Assembly: GCA_013361075.1 (NCBI GenBank)
Contig: JABWAJ010000031.1
Location: 1-19,789, forward strand
Length of the DNA stretch: 19,789 nt
Origin: Saprospiraceae bacterium
GTDB taxonomy: Bacteria > Bacteroidota > Bacteroidia > Chitinophagales > Saprospiraceae
Direction: 5' to 3'
Both the position numbers and the translations under genes were made by a program. Every line of letters starts with the position of its first letter. The first letter of the stretch is position 1. The notes under the pieces were generated by a model, which did no database searches, was not told where the DNA came from, and saw only the letters and a program-made list of their open reading frames with translations. Below are positions 1 to 10,400 of this stretch, piece after piece.

Positions 1-2577
1 CGCCTCGGCGTTGCCGCCGCTGTTTTGCACTTTTACCGTCACAACGTTGTTGCCGCCTTCCAGCGTCAGCGCAGCCGTTACTTCCTGACGTGCCGCATCG
101 AAACTGAAATTGCTCACTGCGCGGCCATTAAACGTCACCGTTACTTCGCTTTTCGACGCCACGTTTTGTGTTGTCGCTTTCAAGGTTGCACTTGCTACGG
201 TCACGGTGCTGTTGTTTGCCGGTTGCACGATGGTGACGGCCGGTTTTTCGGCAGCAGCTTTATAGCGCAGGTTCACCATAGCTTCATCTGTTCCTGCAGC
301 GTTGCGGCCTGTGATGCGCACCACGTTGTTGCCTTCCACCAGCGTCAGTGTTGCCGTAATGTCGCCATTCAACCGGTTAAAATTGAAATCACTGACCGTG
401 CGGCCATTCAACGTAAAGGTTACGTTTTCTTTGCCGCTCACGCGCAAGGTTTTTGCGCGCAAATCCACGCGGGGCTGGTCAAATGAAGCGCCATCGGCAG
501 GCTGCGTAATGGTCACATCAGGCTTCAGCGGTTGTTCCGCCTCATCACCAATGCGGCGAATGCTGATCGAAGCTTCGTCGCTGCCGTCGCGGTTGGACAC
601 CCGGATGCGGACCTCATTGTTGCCGTTTTCCAGACTGACCGTACTACTGATGCGGCCATTGCCTGCATTAAAGTTAAAATTGTTCGTCTCCCGGCCATTG
701 ATATAAAAGCGCACATCGCTTTTTTGTGACACAAACTGGGTGGTGGCTTCTACTAAAGCTGTCGGCTTTGAGGTAGAACTGCTTGGTTTAGCAGGTTCGG
801 TAACGACAATGGTAGGCGGGTTTTGGGAAACCTGGCGCCGGTAGTTAATGGTAACCCCGTCTTTCGATTGCCCTTCTGCATTGGAAGCGTTGATTTCGAC
901 GTAGTTGGCTCCTTCCTGAAGGGTAATGTCTGCCCTAAGCTGGCCGCGGCCAGTATCAAACGTAAAATTGCGAAACTGCCTGCCGTTGACGGTCATGGTC
1001 ACGTTTTCCGGGCGGGTTACCCGGAGTACATCGGCTTCAATAACTGCATTGGGTTGCGTGGTTTCTTCCCCGTCGCGATCCGGACGGGTAATGACCACCA
1101 AAGGCGGCTGTTGGCGTTCGCGCTCATAAGTCACCACAGCGTCTTCCGTTGCGTTGCCATAGGTATTGCGGGCACGGATGACGATGCGGTTTTCTCCTTC
1201 CCGCAAGGTGACATCGCTGTACAATTCGCCGCTGCGCGAATCAAAGCTGAAGTTCTGGCGGGTGTTGCCATTGAATTCCAGCGTGATGTCGCTTTTGGCC
1301 GTCACTTCCTGGATGCTGGCGCGAATGGTGAACGCAGCATTGGTTGTGCGGGAACTGCGCGTTGGCGGATTCAGAATGGTGATGGAAGGTGCGCGGCCGT
1401 AAGGCGGCGGAGGCGGCACAATCCGTTCTTCGTAATAAATCACCACTTCTTTACGGGCAGTACCCACCTGGTTCGTCGCCGTGATGACCACATCGTTGCG
1501 ACCCGGCCGCAGCGGAAAATCGGTAGAAAAACGCAGGTCGCGGTAATCAAAACGAGCATCGCGGCCATTGACCATGCAGGTCACATCGGCTGCGCTGTTG
1601 ATGTGGCGGATCGTAGCCCGAACAACACCGTCGTTGGGATTATTGGTGGTGTAAGGGTTGGTGATGGGGGTAGTGATTTCGATGACCGGGGCTAAGGGTT
1701 TGTCGCGATCCGGCTGGATGATCCAGCGCAGCGCAAAATTGGTATAATGGTAAATATCGTTGTTGGGGTCTGCCCAGCGTTGGCCATCCAAAATATCTGT
1801 GCCTGCAAATGTGACGCGATGGCCGAGGTGTACAGAAAATCGCGGCGTTAGCTGGTAGCCGATTTCTATTCCCAGATTAGGCATCAGGCCAATTTTACCG
1901 TTGTTGCTGCTAAAGCCGTCTGCGTTTGTTTCATAAACGCCGTCGAGGATGGCGTCGCGCAGTTCCTGACGTGCAGTTGATTCGCCGACATTTTCTTTCA
2001 AGGCAGCGTACGCTTCAAAATATTCCTCCCCGTTCGCATCTGCCTGGTCAATTTTAGCCCGGTACCAATCGGCACCGATTCCGCCAAACAGCGACAGCAC
2101 AAAGCCCGTGCGTTCGCGCAGGCGGTTGAATGTCAGTACGCCTTCGAGGCCCAATTCAAAAATATCCGTCCGATGGTTTTGAAAAACGAACCCACGGGGT
2201 TCCTCCAGATTGGCAGGGTAAGTTGTGTAATCCAGGCTGCGGTCGCCGTTCAGGGCCGTGTTGTTGGCAATGTCGTAGGAGCGAAACGGATCAAGCCCAT
2301 ACGTGCGGGCTAGGAGCAGCCGGCCGCGAAGGTCGAATGCAAAAATTGCGTTGTTGCGGTAATAGAGGTTTTTAGCGAGGGTGGCACCGAAGCCATAACC
2401 GCCGCTCGCTACGCGTACATCGCTGGTTTGATAAGCCCAACCAGCGTTCAGTCCGAAGGTATAATAACCACGGCTGAGGTTGGCACCAAAGCGCTGGTTG
2501 ACGCTCATCTGGGCAATGACTGCGCTTAGCGGCAAGGCCATTGCGAGTACCGTAAAAAGTAATTTTGTGATCCGCAT
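1..2577 (-). CDS. Outer-membrane beta-barrel protein with six Ig-like repeats (C-terminus off window)
   Basis: This frame is open from an ATG at 2577 to the left edge (859 codons, no stop), so the C-terminus is missing. Residues 1-22 form a signal peptide (MRITKLLF, a hydrophobic run, then VIAQ). Residues 23 to about 294 show alternating aromatic/polar strands (GYYTFGLNAGWAY, GFGATL, IFAFDLRGRL, FALRWII), as expected of an outer-membrane beta-barrel. From residue 295 follow six ~95-residue repeats starting near residues 295, 396, 491, 586, 684 and 778; the last is cut. Each repeat has P-x-[IV]-x-[IV]-x-x-P at its start, then a [FV]-x-x-NGR turn, an NF-x-F[DN] strand, an EGxNxVxI strand and a final NxxG turn, which resembles a bacterial Ig-like sandwich. 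A proline-rich hinge (VPPPPPYG) separates repeats 1 and 2. A surface or envelope role is inferred; the missing C-terminus could be a sorting, OmpA-like or other domain. Confidence 0.85.
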   Translation of the reverse strand, partial: MRITKLLFTVLAMALPLSAVIAQMSVNQRFGANLSRGYYTFGLNAGWAYQTSDVRVASGGYGFGATLAKNLYYRNNAIFAFDLRGRLLLARTYGLDPFRSYDIANNTALNGDRSLDYTTYPANLEEPRGFVFQNHRTDIFELGLEGVLTFNRLRERTGFVLSLFGGIGADWYRAKIDQADANGEEYFEAYAALKENVGESTARQELRDAILDGVYETNADGFSSNNGKIGLMPNLGIEIGYQLTPRFSVHLGHRVTFAGTDILDGQRWADPNNDIYHYTNFALRWIIQPDRDKPLAPVIEITTPITNPYTTNNPNDGVVRATIRHINSAADVTCMVNGRDARFDYRDLRFSTDFPLRPGRNDVVITATNQVGTARKEVVIYYEERIVPPPPPYGRAPSITILNPPTRSSRTTNAAFTIRASIQEVTAKSDITLEFNGNTRQNFSFDSRSGELYSDVTLREGENRIVIRARNTYGNATEDAVVTYERERQQPPLVVITRPDRDGEETTQPNAVIEADVLRVTRPENVTMTVNGRQFRNFTFDTGRGQLRADITLQEGANYVEINASNAEGQSKDGVTINYRRQVSQNPPTIVVTEPAKPSSSTSKPTALVEATTQFVSQKSDVRFYINGRETNNFNFNAGNGRISSTVSLENGNNEVRIRVSNRDGSDEASISIRRIGDEAEQPLKPDVTITQPADGASFDQPRVDLRAKTLRVSGKENVTFTLNGRTVSDFNFNRLNGDITATLTLVEGNNVVRITGRNAAGTDEAMVNLRYKAAAEKPAVTIVQPANNSTVTVASATLKATTQNVASKSEVTVTFNGRAVSNFSFDAARQEVTAALTLEGGNNVVTVKVQNSGGNAEA

Positions 2578-2627
2578 AGAGGGTGGATTTTTTTGATTCC
2601 TGATATGGATTAGACTTTCTTTGGATG

Positions 2628-2659
2628 CTAATGTAAACCCTTTTTACCTGCGTTGTCAA
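2628..2659 (-). promoter_or_regulatory. Bacteroidota-type promoter for the barrel/Ig-repeat gene
   Basis: On the minus strand, TTGA (2659-2656) is followed after exactly 20 nt by TACATTAG (2635-2628). The known Bacteroidota sigma-factor consensus is TTTG, 19-21 nt, then TAnnTTTG, so each element has one mismatch. Transcription would start near 2621-2625, giving a leader of about 45 nt before the ATG at 2577. The same stretch also reads TTGACA-N17-TTACAT, close to a classical sigma-70 layout. Confidence 0.55.
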
Positions 2660-3017
2660 GCCAAACAAATTACGAATTTAACACTTTTGAAAACGAAAAA
2701 GGGCACAAAGATGGCAAAAGTCAAAGAAAGGCTGGATTTCTCTGATTTGGCCCAGCACCCCTGGCGTTTATTTGCGTTAAGCAGGGACTTTAGAAAAATA
2801 TAGATTTAACGGAAGTTTAATGCGTTTTTAAGAAGGTGTTTGATGGGGAGCATTAGTTGAATCCTTTAGGTATTTTGTCCTGTGTACGGATTTTACTTTT
2901 TGTAAACCACAGTCAACACAGTGGCTAAAAGAACGCCTTCGTTAATCTTTTCCTAATCCCTGTTACCCTGCAACAGCACGGCGGTCTGAACGTTGTATCT
3001 GTGTAAAACAAATTCCG

Positions 3018-3049
3018 TTTGACATTCACAAAAATAGTGTCCAACTTCG
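3018..3049 (+). promoter_or_regulatory. Weak promoter candidate for the DUF4294-trmB unit
   Basis: TTTG at 3018-3021 is followed after 20 nt by CAACTTCG at 3042-3049, which matches the Bacteroidota TAnnTTTG element at all but two positions. It would give a leader of about 20 nt before the ATG at 3075. The spacing is right but the downstream element is poor. Confidence 0.3.
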
Positions 3050-3074
3050 CACTTGGTTTCATAACGTTCAAGAC

Positions 3075-3677
3075 ATGAAAAACATCCTCATTGCATTTGC
3101 TGTACTGCTTACTCCTGCGCTTGCGGGGGCACAGCGGGTAGGTTACACCATCATCAACGGGCAAACGCTTCCTTTTATGCTGGATGGTTGCGGCGATACG
3201 GTGATTGTAGCCACCCTCGATGATGTTTCGGTGTCGTCGCCCAGGCAGTTTGCCAACGACGACGAATACAAGAAATACCGCAAGTACCGCAAATTTGCGG
3301 CAGAGGTGTACCCTTATGCGGTAGAAGCGGTCAAGGTATTCCGCGAAATTGAGTATTATTCAGATGACATGCGCCGCCGCGAGCGCAAACGCTATATGAA
3401 AGAGCTGCAAAAAGACCTTAAAGAACGCTTTGAAGATCCGCTGAAGCAGCTTTCCAAAACGCGTGGCCTCATCCTCATTAAAATGATTGAACGGGAGTTG
3501 CAAATCCCTACCTATACCCTCATCAAAGAACTGAAAGGGGGCTTCACCGCTACTTACTGGAGCACCCTCGGGCGCTTCTACGGCTACCACCTGCGGGATG
3601 GGTATAAAGTTGGAGAAGATGCCATTATGGACATGGTACTCGACGATTTTGATGTGTCGTATCAGGTGAATAAATAA
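3075..3677 (+). CDS. DUF4294 domain-containing exported protein
   Basis: The 200-residue product starts with a clear signal peptide (MKNILIAFAV to AGAQ, cut near residues 19-20), so it is exported to the periplasm or beyond. The body matches my memory of DUF4294, a family confined largely to Bacteroidota: a short beta-rich start, then a highly charged helical region with YPYA near residue 94, RRRERKRYMKELQK around 120-133, the conserved segment TRGLILIKMIEREL, and a late tryptophan-containing stretch (YWSTLGRFYGY). Length fits the family. Function is unknown. It lies 1 nt upstream of trmB and is surely co-transcribed with it, an arrangement that need not mean a shared function. No catalytic motif is visible. 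Confidence 0.85.
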   Translation: MKNILIAFAVLLTPALAGAQRVGYTIINGQTLPFMLDGCGDTVIVATLDDVSVSSPRQFANDDEYKKYRKYRKFAAEVYPYAVEAVKVFREIEYYSDDMRRRERKRYMKELQKDLKERFEDPLKQLSKTRGLILIKMIERELQIPTYTLIKELKGGFTATYWSTLGRFYGYHLRDGYKVGEDAIMDMVLDDFDVSYQVNK

Positions 3678-3678
3678 T

Positions 3679-4368
3679 ATGAGCAAGAGAAATAAGCTGC
3701 AAAAATTTGCCGAGCTGCTTACCTTTTCCAATGTGTACGAAAATTTTGACCCGAAACACCCGGAGCTGGCAGGGCGCAATGGCCAGCCTGCCGACCGGAA
3801 AGGGCAATGGGCACCGGTGCATTTTGAAAATACAAATCCCATTACCCTCGAATTGGCTTGCGGGCGCGGGGAATATTCCCTGGAGCTTGCCCGCCGCTAT
3901 CCTGATCGCAACTTCATTGGTGTTGATGTAAAAGGCGCACGCATCTGGAAAGGTGCAAAAATTGCCTTATCCGAAGACCTGAACAACGTGGCCTTCCTGC
4001 GTACGCGCATCGAACAAATTGCCTTGTTTTTTGCACCGGGAGAAGTTGACGAAATCTGGATTACTTTTCCGGATCCTTTTCTCGAAAACAGCAAAGCCGG
4101 ACGCCGCCTCACGGCTGCCAATTTTTTGGCCGAATACCGAAAAATCCTGAAGCCCGGCGGGTTGATCCACCTGAAAACGGATTCTCCGGAGTTGTACGCC
4201 TTCACCCTCGAAACGCTGGCAGCCGAATCCCATGTGAAGTTGCTGTACCACAACGATGATATCTATGCAAGCCCTCTGGTCCTGCCTGAATTGGAAACCA
4301 AAACCTTTTACGAACGCATCCATTTGTCGGAACAGAAGACGATCAAATACGTGCAGTTCGAGTTGTAG
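3679..4368 (+). CDS. trmB: tRNA (guanine-N7-)-methyltransferase
   Basis: The 229-residue protein transfers a methyl group from S-adenosylmethionine to N7 of a guanine in the tRNA variable loop (position 46 in the known family), acting in the cytoplasm. Visible motifs are the SAM-binding loop ELACGRGEY (58-66), the acidic strand end GVD (81-83), the family signature ITFPDPF (128-134) followed by RRLT, and LKTDSPELY (165-173), which corresponds to the conserved TD motif of TrmB. The N-terminal ~55 residues, rich in basic and polar residues, match Bacteroidota TrmB proteins. The ATG follows the DUF4294 stop codon by one base, so translation is probably coupled. The gene ends just before a GC-rich hairpin facing the convergent giant gene. 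Confidence 0.95.
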   Translation: MSKRNKLQKFAELLTFSNVYENFDPKHPELAGRNGQPADRKGQWAPVHFENTNPITLELACGRGEYSLELARRYPDRNFIGVDVKGARIWKGAKIALSEDLNNVAFLRTRIEQIALFFAPGEVDEIWITFPDPFLENSKAGRRLTAANFLAEYRKILKPGGLIHLKTDSPELYAFTLETLAAESHVKLLYHNDDIYASPLVLPELETKTFYERIHLSEQKTIKYVQFEL

Positions 4369-4409
4369 GTTGGCGGGGGCATCACACCTGGCGTGACGCC
4401 CCCGCCAAC
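4369..4409. terminator. Bidirectional hairpin between convergent genes
   Basis: GTTGGCGGGGGC (4369-4380) pairs perfectly with GCCCCCGCCAAC (4398-4409), a 12-bp GC-rich stem. Inside the loop TCAC can also pair with GTGA. It starts directly after the trmB stop codon and ends 4 nt before the stop codon of the minus-strand gene, so it can serve both. No T-tract follows on either strand, so it may act as a pausing or mRNA-end-protecting structure rather than a classical intrinsic terminator. Confidence 0.7.
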
Positions 4410-4413
4410 ACAT

Positions 4414-7400
4414 TTAGCGCACCAGCATCACATCTCCGTGGCGGACAATTTCCTGTGTTTGCCCGCATACCTGTATCCGGGCTTTGATCCGCCAAACGTA
4501 GACATCCTGCTTCAGAACTTTGTTTTTGAAAGCGCCATCCCATCGCGCATTCGGGTCGTCGCTGCGCAATAGCAGGTTGCCCCAGCGGTCAAAGACAAAC
4601 AGCTCAAAAGTTTCCACGAGGGCTTCGTCGTTGATGAAAGCCATGAATTCGTCGTTGATGCCATCAGCATTCGGCGAAAAGGCATTCGGCATGTAGATCA
4701 GTGCACGATCCCCAATGGCTTCGTATTCCGCTGTTGCTGTTAAGGTAACCGATTCGCAGGCATTGGTGATGGTGACGGGGTAACTTCCGGGCTGCGTAAC
4801 CGAAAGCGCGGGCGCAACCGATCCATCCTGCCACAGATAAGTCAGCGGCGTGTCATCTCCTGAAAGTACCTGCACCGCAACAAGCCCCGACTGGGTTGCA
4901 TCACACGGCAATGCTGCGTTTTGTACAATCGCAGTTAGCGATTCCAAAGCCGTTAATGTCACCGTAGCTTCATCGCTACAGCCATTGACATCTGTCGCTT
5001 CGAGTACATGGCTTCCCGCTGTAAGTCCCGTAAAATCCGGCGAAAGCTGGCCTGGTCCGCCGTCAATCGAATACACATAAGGTCCGCCGCTACCACTCAC
5101 ATTGCTGAAGGAAATGCTGCCATTTGCGCCATTCGGGCACCCCGGCGTCAATATCTGGTCAAAACTTACTTCCGGCAAGGCCACTACCGTCACCGTCACC
5201 ACCGAATCGCAGCCACTGCTTGCCGCAAAGGTGAAACTCTGCTGCACACCAGGGGACAGTGCCGTGTTGTTGTACGTCACCGTGCCGCCCGTACACGCGT
5301 TCAGTTGCACCGACGAGGTCACCGGAAGAATCTCCGATACCGTCACCGTCACCACCGAATCGCAGCCACTGCTTGCCGCAAAAGTGAAACTCTGCTGCGC
5401 ACCGGGGGACAGTGCCGTGTTGTTGTACGTCACCGTGCCGCCCGTACACGCGCTCAGTTGCAACGACGAGGTCACCGGAAGAATCTCCGATACCGTCACC
5501 GTCACCACCGAATCGCAACCATTGCTTGCCGCAAAGGTGAAACTCTGCTGCGCACCGGGGGACAGGGCCGTATTGTTGTACGTCACCGTGCTGCCCGTAC
5601 ACGCGCTCAGTTGCAGCGATGAGGTCACCGGAAGAATCTCCGATACCGTTACCGTCACCACCGAATCGCAGCCACTGCTTGCCGCAAAGGTGAAACTCTG
5701 CTGAGCACCGGGGGACAGTGCCGTGTTGTTGTACGTCACCGTGCTGCCCGTACACGCGCTCAGTTGCAGCGACGAGGTCACCGGAAGAATCTCCGATACC
5801 GTTACCGTCACTACCGAATCGCAACCATTGCTTGCCGCAAAGGTGAAACTCTGCTGCGCACCGGGGGACAGGGCTGTATTGTTGTACGTCACCGTACTGC
5901 CCGTACACGCGCTCAGTTGCAACGATGAGGTCACCGGAGGTATTTCCAGAACAGTTACTGTTACGACAGAATCGCAACCACTCACTGCTGCAAACGTAAA
6001 ATCCTGCTGCGCGCCAGGAGCTAGCGGCGTGCCATTGTAATCCACGGTACTGCCCGTGCACGCACTCAGTTGCAGCGAGGAAGTGCTTTGTGCGCACCGC
6101 AACAGCCAGTTAACCCCAACGATCACATCACAACCTGCCAACGAGGTATCCACCACGGCATCATAGTAATCGTAATTCCCCGGCAGATTGAGGGTGTCAA
6201 GATTCAGGGTATAACTGGCGGGAGCAGGTTGGTTGGCAAAAGCATAACTGCCCGTTGATGAAGAAACCGTACTTCCCAAAGGTCCGCCTGCGTTCGAAAG
6301 CTGGATCGTTACATTGCTCACGGTAGTATCGGCAGCATCGATTATACCATTGTTGTTCACATCGTAATAGACAGCGCCCTCCAGCGTACCAAAGCCATCG
6401 TATAAATCCAGTACCAGCGGATCGGAGGAGAGGGTACATCCAATCGAATTCGTCATTTCCACATAATAGCTTCCGCTTTGATCTACAATAACATTGGGCA
6501 CATTTCCCCCCGGAATCGGGGCACCTTCAAAGTACCACTGGTAGCTGATTACGCCGGGTACCGGAGCAAAACAAAGCGTATCGGGGCGGCAGCGGGTGTG
6601 GCAGCCGCTGGGGATCAGGCTGATGTTTGGGCCTGCTGCGATTTCCAGGTGGTTGCTCTCCTGTTCACAGCCAAATTCATTGATGGCCGTTGCAAAATAT
6701 TCTCCGCTTAGACTGGCTTCGGTGCTTGTTCCAATCACCCCGTTGTTCCATTCATAGGTATTGGCAGCCACTGGATTGACCACTGAAAATGTCGTGGGAT
6801 TGCCTTCGCAAATCAGCCCTGCCTGGGAAGCACTGATCTGGAATGGTGCCGGCAAAGCATGGATGATGATGCTGAAAGTCATGACGTTGGTGCAATTGTT
6901 GGTCAGGTCTGTCACGGTCAGAAATACATCATGGACGCCTGCCGGCAACTGGTTGCCCCGGTCTTCCGAAAATTCGATTTCGGTCGTTGTTTCGCCCGTT
7001 GACCACTGGTAGCTGTATTGAGCGCCGCCAATGGTTTGCAGGAAAACATCTGTGCCTTCGCATGCTTCATAATTTTCATAAAAATAGGCGATTGGCTGCA
7101 AAAAGCGGTTGTATTCCACGGCCCGAATTGCCGATTGGGGTGCAGGAATGACGTCTACCCGTTCGGCTGGCGGTGAATACCTGCAACCATCTGCGTTGGT
7201 AATGCTGACGTCGTAAACCCCGGTTACACCTACCGTAATCGCAACCAGTGCGGTGCTGTCAGACCAGGCCCACATGGTTCCTCCCGGAGGAGCCGTCAGG
7301 GTGGTCACATCGCCTTCACAAAGCGGAGAAGGTACGGACAGACTGATGTTGCCGGTGAGCGGATTGGGTTCAATGTCCACGTTGGCCGAATAACTGTTCA

Positions 7401-10400
7401 GGCAGCCATAAATATTTTGGGCAAACAAGGTTACAGCGTAAGTTCCGGGAGTCTCATACAGGTGGTAACTTTCCGGCGCTTCAGAACGGTTGGCATCCCC
7501 GCTGACGGGGTCCCCGAAGTCCCATTCCACGTAAGTGGCATTGGAAGAAGTCAGGGCAACAAAAGGAATGGCTGTTTTTTCACAGGCAACGGGTGGATCG
7601 TCAAAACTCACTGTTGGTGGCGCAAAAACCTCCAGCTGCTGACTTAGCGTAGATGTGCATCCGGTGGAACTCGTAACAGTCAGGGTCACGGTATAGGTCC
7701 CGGGATTGGCGAAAATATGGGTTGGATCGGTTGCAGTGGAGGTATTGTCTGCTCCACTGGCCGGATCTCCAAAATCCCAGGACCAGGAGGCTATACTTGC
7801 TATCGGCAGGAAAGTTGACAGGTCAAAAAACTCGATGGGTGCCCCCGGGCATGCTCCGTCCCACTCAAAAGCAGCAGCCAGTTCGGCTGTATCTACTTTC
7901 AAATCCCAGCACAATTGCTGAGGGTTGGCCCCTACCTGCGTTTGGGCACGCACCCAAACCCGGTAAAAACCGGCGCGTGAATAGGTATGGCTGGGGTTGA
8001 GGATATTGGAAAAATTATTGGCTCCGCTCAATGGATCCGCAAAATGCCATTCGATGGTGCCCGGAACCAGGTTCGGAATATTGGCCACAAAATCGCTTGT
8101 ATTGCACGCTGAAGTTGGATTAATGGTCATTTGAACTTCAGTGCCCGGCACACAGGCAGAGCTACTGCCGCCACCCGGACTACCGCCCCCGCCGCCGCCG
8201 CTACAAACGCCCGTGGCTGCACAGCATTCATAAAACAATACCATATTGGAAAGATACTGGCAGCCATTCACATCGGTAATGCGCACAACGTAACCGCCAA
8301 ATTCGTTGGTGTCGTAAGTTGGTGCATCCGTACCCACAGGTACATTGTTGTGGAACCATTGGTAAGAATACCCGGCGGTGCTGCTTGTTGCATAAAGCGT
8401 AACCAATGGCCCGTTGGGGCAAAATCCAGGATCGCTTGGGGTAGAGACAAAAATCTGGGATTCCGGAAACCCGTCCACATAAAACGTAGTATCGCCGATA
8501 CACCCATATTGATTTTCCACCGTCACCAGATAGTACCCCGGACCGACATCGGCGGTTGACGCCTGAGACAAGGTATTCCCGTTTTCATTTTCCCAAACAT
8601 AGCTGTCGAATGGCGTCGTTGTTTGAACCGTTGCCGTTGTATTGGGGCAAAGTTCGGCCGGGTGTAGTACTTCCGGGCGCGGTTTGGGCCGGACTTCCAC
8701 GTTGAAGGTTGCCGTTTGGTTGCAAAGCGCCAACTGCACAATTGCCGGACCAGGCCGGTGCCAAAGAATTTCGACTGTACTGGAATCGGGATTGCCGGTG
8801 ATGGTTCCTGCTCCCGCAGGCGTGATCGTCCAGTCGTATTTTACTCTGGAAAAAGCAGGAGCTGCGAACAGGCTGGTTTGGTCTTCACATACATCAGGAG
8901 CGCCGGTCAGGGTAAAAGGAGCGATGGGCTGAGCCGTAAAATTGATGGGCCCGGAGGCACAACCCGGCCCGTTGTTGTTGATTTGAACCGCTGCAATTTC
9001 ATAAGGGCCTGTGTTGGCCCAGAGCACGTTTAGAGGGTTGCCGTAAAAAGTGGTAGTTGTACCGCCGTTGTTCACTTCCCAGCGAACACTGTGAGCCGGG
9101 CTAACGCCTTCTGCAGTGTAGGTATAGTCAAGCCCGGGACAAATGGTTGATTCTCCGGCAATGGCGGTCAATGGTGCCGGAAGCGGGGCAAGGGTTACAG
9201 TGATGTTGTAGGCATCGCCACAATAATCGGCGAGCACATCCGGAACGACCGATAAGGTATAGGTTCCGGGTATTGATGGCCAGTTTACTACTGCTGAAGG
9301 TGTCGCGGAGGAAGACGACCACACCACGGTGCCGTCGGCAGCACGGGCCGTCCAGTTTGCTGCGAATGCTGTATTTGTTTGCAAATTGGTGGTCGTATAG
9401 GTAGCCGCTTCTCCCGGGCAAACTTCAATTGGCCCGCTTGCAATGAATTCCGGACGGATGTTTACCACCAGTGAATCGCTGCCGCCACAACCGAGGTAAC
9501 AATTGTCGTATTCCACCGTGATGAGCTGCGGCTGGTTGGGCAGGAAGCCTCCAAACCACTCTACCGTAATTTCGTGGGTACCCGCACCCGCCACAATGGT
9601 TCCAAAATTGGAGACGGTCCAGTTAAAGGTAGTCCCTTCGTATTCCGGAAGGGAATAAATGCTGGTTTCGCCTTTGCAAACGCGATCGGGGCCTGAAATT
9701 TCTGCATTGTCAGAAAGCACAGGAATCGTCGCAATTGTTGGCTCCTGGCATACATTGGGATTGCTGCAATTGCTCACTTCGAGTTCAATGGTGCCTACCG
9801 GCCCGGTTGGCCAGTTGATGGTAATGAAATTGTCACCGGCCCCGCCGCCGCCGAGGATGTTTCCATTGGCACTCACATTCCAGAGAAAACTGCTGCAGGT
9901 TGCATCTGACGTATAGGTTACAGTTTCGCCTTCACAGACCGTACCGATGCAATCCAACCCGGGGTTTTCGGCATCCAGCACTTCAATGAATAAAGAAGTG
10001 GTGTCGCTGCAAAGACAGGCATTGTAGGCGAACAAGGTAACTTCATAAACACCGGGGGTGCTGAACGTGTAAGCGATATTGGTCGTTTCAGCTGTGGCAT
10101 CGCCCAGTTTCCAGAGGTAGCTGGTGGCATTCTGGCTGGTGTTCTGAAACTGTACTTCCTGGCCTTTGCAAACCCGAAGGGTATCCCCGGATGCGGGCGG
10201 AAGGGTTTCAAATGAGGCAACGGGATCAGGCAATATCTCTACACAAAGGGAAGCTTCTCCAGGGCAGACGCTATCCTGGGCAAATACACTGATACTACCG
10301 TTCCCCGGTGCTCCCCACGTCACCGTAATGCGTTGCAAACTGGGGTCAATCACATAACTTTCCGCGCCGAAAACCGACCAGGAGACAAAATTACTGGCCC

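Larger units (their letters stand above)
2578..3074. other. Divergent intergenic region, about 500 bp
   Basis: This AT-rich stretch separates two divergent genes. It holds the minus-strand promoter candidate at 2628-2659 and a weaker plus-strand candidate at 3018-3049. A 30-codon ATG frame at 2711-2803 has no recognisable sequence and is not called. A short direct repeat (CACAGT, 3 nt, CACAGT) lies near 2910-2925. I see no tRNA, stable long hairpin or mobile-element end. Confidence 0.6.

Noticed and set aside
823..1695. A 290-codon open frame on the plus strand inside the barrel/Ig-repeat gene
   Set aside because: It is antisense to a continuous 859-codon frame with a signal peptide, barrel and repeated domains, and its own translation shows no recognisable domain. 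It reflects the codon bias of the real gene.
2711..2803. A 30-codon ATG frame in the first intergenic region
   Set aside because: It has no similarity I recognise, no clear promoter in front of it, and is short enough to occur by chance.
5102..6097. Long open frames in other frames and on the opposite strand across the 153-bp repeats
   Set aside because: The repeat length is a multiple of three, so a frame that is open in one copy stays open in all. They are by-products of the array.
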